Assembly (NCBI GenBank): GCA_026392265.1
Contig: JAPLCL010000001.1
Coordinates: 1-8,183, forward strand
Direction of reading: 5' to 3'
Source of the DNA: Actinomycetota bacterium
GTDB taxonomy: Bacteria > Actinomycetota > Thermoleophilia > UBA2241
DNA: 8,183 nucleotides
Part shown: piece after piece, positions 1 through 6,462 of the stretch
How positions within the stretch are numbered: the stretch's first letter is position 1
Layout of the letters: every line of letters starts with the position of its first letter
The notes under the pieces: generated by a model
Seen by the model: only the letters and a program-made list of their open reading frames with translations
What the model was told of the DNA's origin: nothing
The model's database searches: none
Program-made: the position numbers and the translations under genes

Positions 1-189
1 CGGCTCGAGCGACCAGAACTTGCCCCAGCGGGCGACGCGATACGGGAGGGGTCTCGCCGGGGTGGCCACGCCGGGTTTGTTGCCCCGCGGATCGCGCTGA
101 TCGCCTTGCGGCCGGCGCTCGTCACCCCCCGGCCGGTGCGCTTTGCCCCCCGGCCGCCCCCGCCTCTCGTCGTGACGCGGCGGAGCCAC
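1..189 (-). CDS. Unidentified reading frame, N-terminal part only, cut by the left window edge
   Basis: An open frame of 63 codons starts with GTG 7 bp after the stop of the S41 peptidase gene and stays open to the window edge. About 84% of its codons end in G or C, as in the neighbouring genes. Residues 1-40 are basic and rich in Arg, Gly and Pro, with a repeated RPGG unit, and look disordered. The end (about residues 48-63, LPYRVARWGKFWSLEP) looks more like folded protein or the run-up to a membrane segment. The GGAAAGAAG stretch at the end of the upstream gene may serve as a weak ribosome binding site. I do not recognise the family. The short spacing suggests it is the last visible gene of the ftsE operon. 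A low-complexity GC-rich spacer that happens to be open is the main alternative. Confidence 0.42.
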   Translation of the reverse strand, partial: MAPPRHDERRGRPGGKAHRPGGDERRPQGDQRDPRGNKPGVATPARPLPYRVARWGKFWSLEP

Positions 190-196
190 GGCGCGC

Positions 197-1372
197 CTAC
201 TTCTTTCCGGCGAGGTACTTGAGCGCGGCCTGGAGCTGCTCGTCCTTCTTCGTCTTGGGATCGTCACGCACGACGATGTCGGGGACGATCCCCTTCTTGT
301 TGATGTCGGTGCCGTTGGGTGTGAGGTACACCGCGATCGTGAGGTGAAGGGCGGCGCCGTTTCCCAGAGGCACGGTGTCCTGCACCAGACCCTTGCCAAA
401 GGTGCGGGTCCCGATGATCTCGGCGCGTTGGTGGTCCTTGAGCGCGCCGGTGACGATCTCGGAGGCGCTCGCCGAGTAGCCGTTGACGAGCAACACAAGA
501 GGCTTCCCGGTGGCCACCGGGCCATCGGTCTCGAGCACCTCTTTCGGCGAGTGGAGTCCCTCCGTCGACGTCACCACGCCGGTCTGGAAGATGCCCGTCA
601 CGTCGACCGCTTGGCCGAGCAGCCCCCCACCGTTGTAACGGAGGTCGAGGATGAAGGCTTGGGCTCCCCGGTTCGCGAGCGCGTCCACGTCGCGGCGCAC
701 GTCGCGTGCGGCGAAGGCTTCGAAAGCGAACAACTGCACGTACCCGACCTTCTCGCCACCGGCGCGCTCCATTGTCCTGCGCGTCTCGGGGACCTCGATG
801 CGGCGACGTACGATGTCCAGCGTCTGGAACGGCCCGCCGGCGCTGGGCTCGATGCCGAGCTTCACGGGCGTGCCCTCTTCGCCCCTGATCCGGGCCACGC
901 TCACCTCGACGGCCTCTGCGGCCGTGGGTTGCCCGTCGACGGTGACGATGATGTCGCCCGGCTTGAGCCCGGCCTTCTCCGCCGGCGATCCGGCGATCAC
1001 TCTCGCCACGGCCAAGCCCTTCTTGCCTTTCTGAAGGGTCGCACCGATGCCAAAGAACTGCCCGCTCATCTTCGTGGCGAGGGCCTTCGCCTCTTCGGGC
1101 GAGAGATACACCGTATAGGGGTCCTTGAGCGACTTGAGAGTGCCGTTGACCCCCGCCGTGCTGAGCTTGTCGACGTCGACCGCCTTGTAGTAGCGGCCTT
1201 CCAGCTCCTCGATGATGCGCTGCTGCAGGTCGCCGGCCTTCTTGGCATCGTTGGTCTGGCTCGTGGTGAGACGCACGACGTTCTCGCCGTGCAGGTACCA
1301 GCCGACGAAGTAGCCCCCGAGGAAGCCAAGGGCCACAAGGAGCACGACGACGATGGTGCGCAAGGCGCGCAT
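197..1372 (-). CDS. S41 family C-terminal processing peptidase (CtpA/CtpB-like)
   Basis: A 391-residue serine protease, probably anchored in the membrane and acting outside the cytoplasm. Residues 7-28 form a hydrophobic N-terminal anchor or signal. A PDZ domain covers about 105-190, with GIGA at 108-111 and the GSPAEKAGLKPGD loop at 128-140. The S41 catalytic core is about 205-370: DLRYNGGG at 243-250, the nucleophile Ser302 within SASASE, and Lys327 and Gln331 in FGKGLVQ. The 25-residue Ser-Lys distance matches Tsp and CtpB, so the Ser-Lys dyad is intact. The ATG overlaps the stop of the M23 gene by one base (TGATG), so translation is probably coupled. Relatives trim or degrade envelope proteins, including murein hydrolases. 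A role in processing the M23 protein or another FtsEX partner is inferred from position only. Confidence 0.93.
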   Translation of the reverse strand: MRALRTIVVVLLVALGFLGGYFVGWYLHGENVVRLTTSQTNDAKKAGDLQQRIIEELEGRYYKAVDVDKLSTAGVNGTLKSLKDPYTVYLSPEEAKALATKMSGQFFGIGATLQKGKKGLAVARVIAGSPAEKAGLKPGDIIVTVDGQPTAAEAVEVSVARIRGEEGTPVKLGIEPSAGGPFQTLDIVRRRIEVPETRRTMERAGGEKVGYVQLFAFEAFAARDVRRDVDALANRGAQAFILDLRYNGGGLLGQAVDVTGIFQTGVVTSTEGLHSPKEVLETDGPVATGKPLVLLVNGYSASASEIVTGALKDHQRAEIIGTRTFGKGLVQDTVPLGNGAALHLTIAVYLTPNGTDINKKGIVPDIVVRDDPKTKKDEQLQAALKYLAGKK

Positions 1373-2550
1373 CAGTTCAGGTACCCCATGGGATCGACAG
1401 GAGTACCGTTGACGCGTACCTCGAAGTGCAGATGTGGGCCGGTGGAGAAGCCGGTGGAGCCCACATAGCCGATGACCTGCCCGCGCGAGACCGGCGTGCC
1501 GCTGCCCACCGCCAGCGACGACTGGTGACCGTAGAGCGTCGAGATGCCACGCCCGTGGTCGATGATCGTCACGTTACCGTAGCCGCTCATCCAGGTCGCG
1601 TAGATGACCGTGCCGCTGTCGGCGGCGTGGATGGGCGTGCCGTACCCCACGCCGAAGTCGACCCCGGTGTGGAGCTTGCGATAGCCGAGGATCGGGTGGA
1701 TGCGGTAGCCGAACGGCGAGGTGATGGGTCCATTGACCGGCCACATCATGGTGCCGGTGCCGACGCCGCTTCCGGACGATCCGGTGATGACGCCCGTGAG
1801 CGCGCTGCTCTCGGCGAGCAACTGGTTCTCCTGCTGTTCGAGCAGCGCCAGGTCGTTCTCGACGCCTGAGAGCGTGGTGTTCTTCTGCCTGCGCATCGCC
1901 AGGGAGGCTGCCTTCTGCGCCGCCTGGGCGGCGCGCAGGGCGGCCAGCTGATCGCTCTGTGCCTGGAGGTCGTTCACCGCCTGATGAACGCCGGTCTCCT
2001 TCTCGGCGATGGTCTGCTTCTCGTGTGCCACCTTGTCGCGCGTCGTCTCGAGTCCGCCGACCAGCTCGTTGTTGCCGCCGATGAGATCGTGCATGACGTT
2101 CATGCGGCTCACGAGGTCCTCGTAGCTCGTGGAGGCCAGCACGACGTCGACGTAGGTGAGGTCGTCGGTCTTGTAGGCGATCACGACGCGCGTCTCGAAG
2201 TTGTCCTGCTCGAGGGTGAGCTCCTGCTCTGCCGCCTGCAGCTCGAGGCGCTTGAGGCGGAGCTGCTCCTGGAGGATCTTGAGCTTGGCGCGCGTGGTGG
2301 TGAGCTTCTGCTCGACCACGCCGATCTGATCGCCGAGACGGGCGAGCTCGTCGTCGATGGCCGTGAGCCTGCCGTCGAGCGTGGCGATCTGGTCGCTCAG
2401 CGTCGCCTTCTGCTTCTTCGCGGCGGCGATCTTGTCGCGGGTACGCGCCAGGTCGCCCTGAGGCGCCGCGCCGGCAAGCGCCGGCGCGAGGCCGAGGACC
2501 ACGGCCGCCAGTACGGCGGCGAGGATGGCTCTGCGGAGGGTGGGTCTCAT
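1372..2550 (-). CDS. Secreted M23 peptidase with N-terminal coiled coil (EnvC/LytM-like murein hydrolase)
   Basis: A 392-residue exported peptidoglycan endopeptidase or hydrolase activator. A signal peptide covers about residues 1-28 (basic MRPTLRR, hydrophobic core, cleavage near AGA-A) and has no lipobox. Residues 33-125 and 165-250 have long heptad-like stretches rich in Ala, Leu, Gln, Lys and Glu, predicted to form an antiparallel coiled coil as in EnvC. After a Gly/Ser linker (257-266) comes the M23 domain, about 270-392. Expected zinc ligands are His294 and Asp298 (HTGVD) and His375 (HLH); the catalytic histidines His342 and His373 are also present. Escherichia coli EnvC has a degenerate site, so this protein may cut peptidoglycan itself. 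It lies 56 bp after ftsX, which fits a periplasmic or extracellular partner of the FtsX loop. A weak AAGAAGAG ribosome binding site lies about 10 bp before the ATG. Confidence 0.93.
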   Translation of the reverse strand: MRPTLRRAILAAVLAAVVLGLAPALAGAAPQGDLARTRDKIAAAKKQKATLSDQIATLDGRLTAIDDELARLGDQIGVVEQKLTTTRAKLKILQEQLRLKRLELQAAEQELTLEQDNFETRVVIAYKTDDLTYVDVVLASTSYEDLVSRMNVMHDLIGGNNELVGGLETTRDKVAHEKQTIAEKETGVHQAVNDLQAQSDQLAALRAAQAAQKAASLAMRRQKNTTLSGVENDLALLEQQENQLLAESSALTGVITGSSGSGVGTGTMMWPVNGPITSPFGYRIHPILGYRKLHTGVDFGVGYGTPIHAADSGTVIYATWMSGYGNVTIIDHGRGISTLYGHQSSLAVGSGTPVSRGQVIGYVGSTGFSTGPHLHFEVRVNGTPVDPMGYLN

Positions 2551-2570
2551 GCAGTCAGTACTCTTCTTCG

Positions 2571-2601
2571 GGCGGCGGCGCGAATCCTGTAGGCCGCCGC
2601 C
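2571..2601 (-). promoter_or_regulatory. Hairpin between ftsX and the M23 gene
   Basis: Perfect 9-bp arms (GGCGGCGGC at 2571-2579 and GCCGCCGCC at 2593-2601) with a 13-base loop fill most of the 56-bp gap, starting 5 bp after the ftsX stop. No U-tract follows in the direction of transcription. It is therefore more likely an attenuating or mRNA-stabilising stem within the operon than a full terminator. Function is inferred from position only. Confidence 0.4.
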
Positions 2602-2606
2602 TCAGC

Positions 2607-3518
2607 TCACGTCTTCAGGTAGCGGCGGAGCGCGACGAGGCTGCCCACCGCGCCCAGAAGCGCGCCGAGGATCGTCAGGGTGGGCATGAGGCCAAGCGGC
2701 CACGAGCCTCCCTGCCACCACATGCGGAAGACGCGGAGGCTGAGGAAGTCGATCTGCGAGCTCTGGATCCAGTTGGCGATGCCCCAGTTGCCCACCCACA
2801 CGAAGGCCGCCGCAAGCATGGCGCCCACCAGGCCGGTGATGAAGCCCTCGAGGACGAACGGCCAGCGGATGAACCAGTTGGTGGCCCCCACGAGACGCAT
2901 GATCTCGACCTCGCGCCGCCGCGCGAAGATGGACAGCCGCACAGTGGTGCTGATGAGCAGCACCGCGGCAGCGGCGAAGATGCCGGTGGTCACCCACATA
3001 CCCTTCTCGATGAGACTGATGGTGCCGAGCATCTTGCGCACCGTCTCCTTGGCGTACTTCACGCCGTTGTGCGTGCCCGGATCGTTGTCCACCACGGGAT
3101 TGTCGAAGAACTGCTGTGCCACGCTGTCGACCCGATCGGCGTCTTTGACCTGGATCTCGTAGGACGCCGGCAGCGGGTTGATGGGCAGGTTGGCGACGAT
3201 GCGCTCGCCGAAGCGCTCACGGAAGCGGCGCAGCGCCTCGTCCTTGCTGATGTACTTGTAGCTCTTGATGTCGTTCATGCCCTGGATCTTGCGCTCCAGC
3301 GCCTGGGTCTGCTGCGGGGTGGCGCTGTCCTTGATGAAGACCTCGATCATGACGCGGTTCTTGAGGCTCGTGGCGCCCTGGTTGAGGTTGTCGCGCGTGA
3401 CCAGCACGGCGCCGAGGATGGCCGTGGAGATGAACACCGTGATCACGGCCGCCATGGCCATGACCCAGTTGCGGCGCATGGAGCCGAACGCTTCCGACAG
3501 GAAGAAACTAAAGCGCAT
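2607..3518 (-). CDS. ftsX: Cell division protein FtsX, permease-like subunit of FtsEX
   Basis: A 303-residue membrane protein with the four-helix FtsX layout. TM1 is about residues 19-40 and is followed by a large extracellular domain (about 41-172). TM2 is about 175-196, TM3 about 222-246 and TM4 about 276-298. The cytoplasmic stretch RREVEIMRLVGATNWFIRWPF (201-221) between TM2 and TM3 is the hallmark of FtsX and MacB-type permeases that contacts the ATPase. FtsX does not transport a substrate; it passes FtsE ATPase motion to a peptidoglycan hydrolase bound through the extracellular domain. The ATG lies inside the end of ftsE (11-bp overlap), preceded by GAGGTG as a ribosome binding site, so the two subunits are probably translationally coupled. 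Length is typical of Gram-positive FtsX. Confidence 0.96.
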   Translation of the reverse strand: MRFSFFLSEAFGSMRRNWVMAMAAVITVFISTAILGAVLVTRDNLNQGATSLKNRVMIEVFIKDSATPQQTQALERKIQGMNDIKSYKYISKDEALRRFRERFGERIVANLPINPLPASYEIQVKDADRVDSVAQQFFDNPVVDNDPGTHNGVKYAKETVRKMLGTISLIEKGMWVTTGIFAAAAVLLISTTVRLSIFARRREVEIMRLVGATNWFIRWPFVLEGFITGLVGAMLAAAFVWVGNWGIANWIQSSQIDFLSLRVFRMWWQGGSWPLGLMPTLTILGALLGAVGSLVALRRYLKT

Positions 3519-4215
3519 CGCCCACCTCTTCGGTGACCTGATCGTAGCTGCCGCGACGCTCGTCGCGCACGAGGCGTCCGGCCTCGAGCTGGAGAACGCG
3601 CCGGCGCATACGGTTGACCATGTCGCGGTCGTGAGTGGCGATCACCACGGTGGTGCCGGTGCGATTGATGCGCACCAGGAGTTGCATGATGCCTACGGCC
3701 GTCTCGGGGTCGATGTTGCCCGTGGGCTCGTCGGCAAGGAGCAGCGGCGGATGGTTGACGAAGGCGCGCGCCACGCTGACCCGCTGCTGCTCGCCGCCGG
3801 AGATCTCGTGCGGGTAGCTGTCGGTCTTTTCGGCGAGGCCCACCAGGCTGAGGATCTCGGGGACCTTGCGGCGGATGGATCGCCGCGGCTCACCTACGAC
3901 CTCGAGGGCGTAGGCGACATTGTCGTGGACGGTCTTGTTGGGAAGCAGCTTGAAGTCCTGGAACACGCAGCCGATGTTGCGCCGCAGGAGCGGCACCCTG
4001 CTCTTGCGCAGGGTGCCGAGGTTGCGGCCGGCCACGAGGATACGCCCCGAGTTGGGCACGAGCTCCTTGAGGACCAGCTTGATGAGGGTCGACTTGCCCG
4101 AACCGGAAGGGCCTACCAGGAACACGAACTCGCCCTTGCCGATGTGGCAGGTGAAGTCCTGGAGGCCGACCACGTCGGGGTCGTAGACCTTGATGACGTC
4201 TTCAAAGACGATCAT
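3508..4215 (-). CDS. ftsE: Cell division ATP-binding protein FtsE
   Basis: A 235-residue ABC ATPase that drives FtsX. All motifs are intact: Walker [10 protein letters not shown] (35-43), Q-loop Gln86 in FQDFKLL, signature SGGEQ (139-143), Walker B LLLADEP (158-164) with catalytic Glu163, and switch His195. The [20 protein letters not shown] stretch (85-104) is typical of FtsE rather than of LolD or MacB ATPases. The ATG has a good ribosome binding site (AAGGGAG on the minus strand, 4226-4232, 10 bp spacer). It is the first gene of the operon, about 36 bp downstream of the predicted transcription start. In many actinobacteria prfB precedes ftsE; here no such gene is present and the neighbour upstream is divergent. 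Confidence 0.97.
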   Translation of the reverse strand: MIVFEDVIKVYDPDVVGLQDFTCHIGKGEFVFLVGPSGSGKSTLIKLVLKELVPNSGRILVAGRNLGTLRKSRVPLLRRNIGCVFQDFKLLPNKTVHDNVAYALEVVGEPRRSIRRKVPEILSLVGLAEKTDSYPHEISGGEQQRVSVARAFVNHPPLLLADEPTGNIDPETAVGIMQLLVRINRTGTTVVIATHDRDMVNRMRRRVLQLEAGRLVRDERRGSYDQVTEEVGDAL

Positions 4216-4257
4216 GGGACGCGCGCTCCCTTGTCAGCCGTCTGAGACCAAGCACTG

Positions 4258-4286
4258 ATTATGGGGGGCCGGGCAGACCAGCTCAA
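4258..4286 (-). promoter_or_regulatory. Sigma-70-type promoter of the ftsE operon
   Basis: On the minus strand a -35 box TTGAGC (4281-4286) and a -10 box CATAAT (4258-4263, five of six consensus bases) are separated by exactly 17 bp. Transcription would start near 4251, giving a leader of about 36 bases that contains the AAGGGAG ribosome binding site of ftsE. It is the clearest promoter in the window, and the gene spacing downstream suggests it drives all genes from ftsE to the left edge. Confidence 0.68.
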
Positions 4287-4432
4287 CCCGACCCACCTAT
4301 TCGTCGTCGACCGTGAGGACGCCTTGGGGGCAGCGGGGCGAGCCGGCGTCGGCGACCGTCTTCGGTGGCAGGCCGGGGCTTCCTGCGTGGCGCAGCCGTG
4401 GCGCCGGCAGGGCCTCGCGCGGCGAAGACAGC

Positions 4433-4460
4433 AGTGGCGGCCCGCAAGCGGGCCGCCACT
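4433..4460. repeat. Perfect 13-bp inverted repeat with a two-base loop
   Basis: The arms AGTGGCGGCCCGC (4433-4445) and GCGGGCCGCCACT (4448-4460) are exact reverse complements around AA. This is a very stable stem, with an effective four-base loop once the innermost pair is opened. No U-tract follows on either strand. It could be a GC-rich terminator of the kind seen without a U-run in high-GC bacteria, a REP-like element or part of a structured leader. No transcript needing termination is evident nearby. Confidence 0.7.
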
Positions 4461-4627
4461 TCAACGAGGGCCGACCGGGGTCAGCAACGTCTGGCGAGTC
4501 GATGCCAAGAGGGGAGGTCGACCCCTCGTGACGATAGCAGACGGCGCGCGGCGCCCATCTGGAACATACGTCTACCTTGGCGAGCTCAGGACAGCGCTTC
4601 GACGATCGGCGGCAGGCAACGGGAAAC

Positions 4628-4660
4628 GCGTCACGGCAGCTGATAGCGTCACAGCGTCAC
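4628..4660. repeat. GCGTCAC repeats upstream of the small membrane protein gene
   Basis: GCGTCAC occurs three times (4628-4634, 4646-4652 and 4654-4660). The last two lie in an exact tandem of the 8-mer AGCGTCAC (4645-4652 and 4653-4660). A TGATAGCGT stretch (4641-4649) resembles an extended -10 box and overlaps the middle copy, but I see no matching -35. The repeats end 26 bp before the start codon. An operator is possible but is not shown by the sequence. Confidence 0.4.
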
Positions 4661-4686
4661 ATCCCACCGGGAAAGGCTGGCCCAGC

Positions 4687-4962
4687 ATGACTGTCGTGGT
4701 CCTCGTCATCGTTATCCTCGTGCTTGTCATCGGCTTGGGCTGGTTCATCGTCTTTCGCTTGATGAAGGGCAGCCAGACGGCCGTGCCCGCTGTCTCGGAC
4801 GAGCGCGCGGCCAGGACCGACCGCGTGGTCGCGGTGGACGACCAGGGGCGAGCCGTGACCGAGGCCGACGACGGCCCGCCCGAGCCGCCCCGCGACTCGG
4901 CCGGCTTCGAGAAGATACTCGAGGAGAGCCTTGACGACCTGCACCCCGGGGGCGAGGAGTGA
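4687..4962 (+). CDS. Small single-pass membrane protein of unknown function
   Basis: A 91-residue protein. Residues 2-24 form one strongly hydrophobic helix rich in Val, Ile and Leu, followed by positive residues (Arg24, Lys27), which predicts N-terminus outside and tail in the cytoplasm. The tail is acidic and rich in Pro and Asp (DDGPPEPPRD at 61-70) and ends in a short amphipathic stretch, FEKILEESLDDL (74-85). ATG 4687 was chosen because the membrane helix begins there and GGGAAAGG (4669-4676) precedes it by 10 bp. The frame is open further upstream but that part is not protein-like. It is divergent from ftsE and convergent with the mannosyltransferase-like gene. I do not recognise a family; the acidic tail may be a docking peptide, but that is speculation. 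Confidence 0.78.
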   Translation: MTVVVLVIVILVLVIGLGWFIVFRLMKGSQTAVPAVSDERAARTDRVVAVDDQGRAVTEADDGPPEPPRDSAGFEKILEESLDDLHPGGEE

Positions 4963-4966
4963 CGGG

Positions 4967-4995
4967 CGCCGCGACGTACTGCTCCGCCCGCGGCG
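4967..4995. terminator. Possible bidirectional terminator stem between convergent genes
   Basis: CGCCGCG (4967-4973) and CGCGGCG (4989-4995) are exact reverse complements with a 15-base loop. They fill the 39-bp gap between the convergent stops at 4962 and 5002. There is no U-run on either strand, so this is a weak call resting mainly on position. Confidence 0.3.
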
Positions 4996-5001
4996 TGGCC
5001 G

Positions 5002-6342
5002 CTAGGTGAAGCTGGCGAAGAGCACGGTGGACGCCACGAGCAGCGCGCCAAGGGCGGCGACCGCCACCCAGCGCCATACGTGCCGGGGAGCCAGAACCGC
5101 GGCCGCCCCGATGAACAGTGGGAAGATGACGACGATGAAGCGCGGCAGTGTGTACAACGGCCGCGCCGTCGTCGAGTACAGCAGCGGAAACAGCAGGGCG
5201 GCCAAGGCGTACAGAGTGTAGGCCGCCGGCAGCTTGCGCCAGCAGGCCACGAGCATCGCCACCGCCGCGACGAAGCTGGAGAACTCGAGGAGGTTAGCGA
5301 TCACGGTGCTGTCCTGGCCACCGGACGGCAGGCGCATGCCGAGGATCGGTCCGACGCCGTGGGCGGCCAGCCAGCGCACCCCGCCCACCGCGGCCACGGC
5401 GCCCCGCCAGATCGCCGCGGGAGGAAGCGTGAGCTCGCGACCCCAGTATGCCTGCACGCTGCCGAACAGCAGCGGGTCGCCGAAGGCCCGCCAGAGATAG
5501 GTCATGTACACCCCAAGGCCGACGGGCACGAGGAGCAGCCAGGCGAAGGACGCGGCAGACGGACGGCGGACGGGCGGCGCCGGGCCGGCGGCAGGGCCGC
5601 CGGGCAGCCTGAGCGCGCCGCCACGACGCTGCTCCCACCAGAGGACGGCAAGCGGCAGCAGAAGAACCACGCCGCTGCTGCGCGTCAGCACCGCCAACAG
5701 CCCCGCCAGACCGGCGAGCGCCCAACGGCCGCGCCGCGCCCACCACAAGCTCAGGAGGGTAAGCAGCAGGAAGAGCGACTCGCTGTAGACCGCCTGGAAG
5801 AAGAGCGCCGTCGGAAAGACCGAGATGAGGATCACGGTCCAGAGAGCCACGCGAGGGCCGAGGAGCGCCTGCGCCAGCTTGAACAGGACCACCATGGCGC
5901 CCGCATAACAGGCCAGCGACACGACGAGTCCGGCGACCACGTAGCCGTGGCCGGTCACCGCCGCGACGCCACGCACGAGGATCGGGTAGAGCGGGAAGAA
6001 CGCCTGGCTCTGCGCGTGGACGCCGTAGCCGTCGGCGGCGATGCGGATGAACCACACCCCGTCCCAATGGGCCCACGGTTCGAGGGCTCGTTTGAGGAAG
6101 CCGTGAAGCACTTCGGCATGCGCCGGATCGCGCAGCCAGAGGGCCGTGACGCGTACGCCCACGGTGTAGGTCGTGAGAATGGCGACGAGCGCCAGCAGGA
6201 GGCGCGTGCCCGCCGCGGCGGCGACTGCCCAGCGACCCGCGTGGGCGGGGCCCGCCGCCGCCGCCGAAGCCTCGCGCGCGGCAGGGGGCTCCGGCGGCTG
6301 CAGCGAAAGCCCCGGGAGCTCGTCCTCAGGCTGGATGCTCAT
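5002..6342 (-). CDS. PIG-V-like integral membrane mannosyltransferase
   Basis: A 446-residue polytopic membrane protein with roughly ten hydrophobic helices. After a Pro/Ala-rich cytoplasmic N-terminus (1-35) and TM1 (about 38-64) comes the first outer loop, with HWDGVWFIRIAADGY (92-106) and FFPLYP (115-120). These are the signature motifs of the PIG-V/Mannosyl_trans2 family, in which the acidic residue next to Trp is the likely catalytic base. A late PRFIVVIFPLF motif also fits. Bacterial members are thought to be GT-C-type glycosyltransferases using polyprenyl-phosphate sugars; donor and acceptor here are unknown. I chose ATG 6342 (MSIQPEDELP) because a TATGCT box lies 7 bp before it. An upstream in-frame GTG at 6366 and ATG at 6354 are possible but lack a better ribosome binding site. 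It is followed by a convergent gene, so it may be transcribed alone. Confidence 0.85.
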   Translation of the reverse strand: MSIQPEDELPGLSLQPPEPPAAREASAAAAGPAHAGRWAVAAAAGTRLLLALVAILTTYTVGVRVTALWLRDPAHAEVLHGFLKRALEPWAHWDGVWFIRIAADGYGVHAQSQAFFPLYPILVRGVAAVTGHGYVVAGLVVSLACYAGAMVVLFKLAQALLGPRVALWTVILISVFPTALFFQAVYSESLFLLLTLLSLWWARRGRWALAGLAGLLAVLTRSSGVVLLLPLAVLWWEQRRGGALRLPGGPAAGPAPPVRRPSAASFAWLLLVPVGLGVYMTYLWRAFGDPLLFGSVQAYWGRELTLPPAAIWRGAVAAVGGVRWLAAHGVGPILGMRLPSGGQDSTVIANLLEFSSFVAAVAMLVACWRKLPAAYTLYALAALLFPLLYSTTARPLYTLPRFIVVIFPLFIGAAAVLAPRHVWRWVAVAALGALLVASTVLFASFT

Positions 6343-6349
6343 GCCGGCA

Positions 6350-6355
6350 AGCATA
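6350..6355 (-). promoter_or_regulatory. Possible -10 box for a leaderless mannosyltransferase transcript
   Basis: TATGCT on the minus strand sits 7 bp upstream of the ATG at 6342, where a transcript would start at or next to the A of the start codon. No Shine-Dalgarno sequence is seen before this ATG and no good -35 box is visible. Leaderless genes with this layout are common in actinobacteria, so the call is plausible but unproven. Confidence 0.4.
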
Positions 6356-6434
6356 CACAGCGGCACTCGCCGCAGCCGACCGCGGCCGGCGGCAGCTCCT
6401 GCTACGCGAGGACCGACAGGAAGAGTGACCTACG

Positions 6435-6453
6435 CGGCAGCTGGACACTGCCG
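6435..6453 (-). terminator. Weak terminator-like hairpin after the amidinotransferase gene
   Basis: On the minus strand CGGCAG and CTGCCG form a 6-bp stem with a 7-base loop, 9 bp after the amidinotransferase stop, followed by a partly T-rich stretch without a true T-run. It could lower read-through into the mannosyltransferase gene, consistent with that gene having its own start signal. Confidence 0.28.
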
Positions 6454-6462
6454 GGTCGAGAT

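Larger units (their letters stand above)
4287..4686. other. Intergenic region between the divergent ftsE promoter and the small membrane protein gene
   Basis: No convincing gene is seen on either strand. The plus-strand frame starting at 4261 is open through here, but its upstream part has no protein-like character and overlaps the ftsE promoter; the real start is at 4687. I looked for tRNA, tmRNA, RNase P RNA and SRP RNA signatures (T-loop motif, GAGGAAAGTCCGGGC, GGTTTCGAC, SRP tetraloop region) and found none. The region holds a perfect 13-bp inverted repeat, a shorter AGGGG/CCCCT stem near 4510-4526 and GCGTCAC repeats. It could carry the 5' leader of the plus-strand gene or a small RNA of unknown type. 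Confidence 0.55.

Noticed and set aside
344..1468. 374-codon plus-strand open frame opposite the S41 gene
   Set aside because: The minus strand encodes an intact S41 peptidase with catalytic residues. The plus frame runs across two genes and shows no recognisable motif.
2467..2488. Strong inverted repeat (8-bp arms CGCGCCGG/CCGGCGCG) inside the M23 gene
   Set aside because: It falls in the Ala/Gly-rich end of the signal peptide, where GC-rich codons easily produce palindromes, so a regulatory role is not supported.
4511..4527. tRNA or tmRNA T-arm candidate (AGGGG, seven-base loop, CCCCT)
   Set aside because: The loop lacks the TTCRANY consensus and no acceptor stem or other tRNA arms can be paired around it.
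4529..4540. Second minus-strand promoter (TATCGT as -10) in the intergenic region
   Set aside because: No -35-like hexamer is found at 16-18 bp spacing, and the ftsE promoter at 4258-4286 is much better.
4261..4686. Long N-terminal extension of the small membrane protein
   Set aside because: The upstream residues are Arg/Gly-rich and featureless, the frame would start inside the ftsE promoter, and ATG 4687 has a ribosome binding site and begins a membrane helix.
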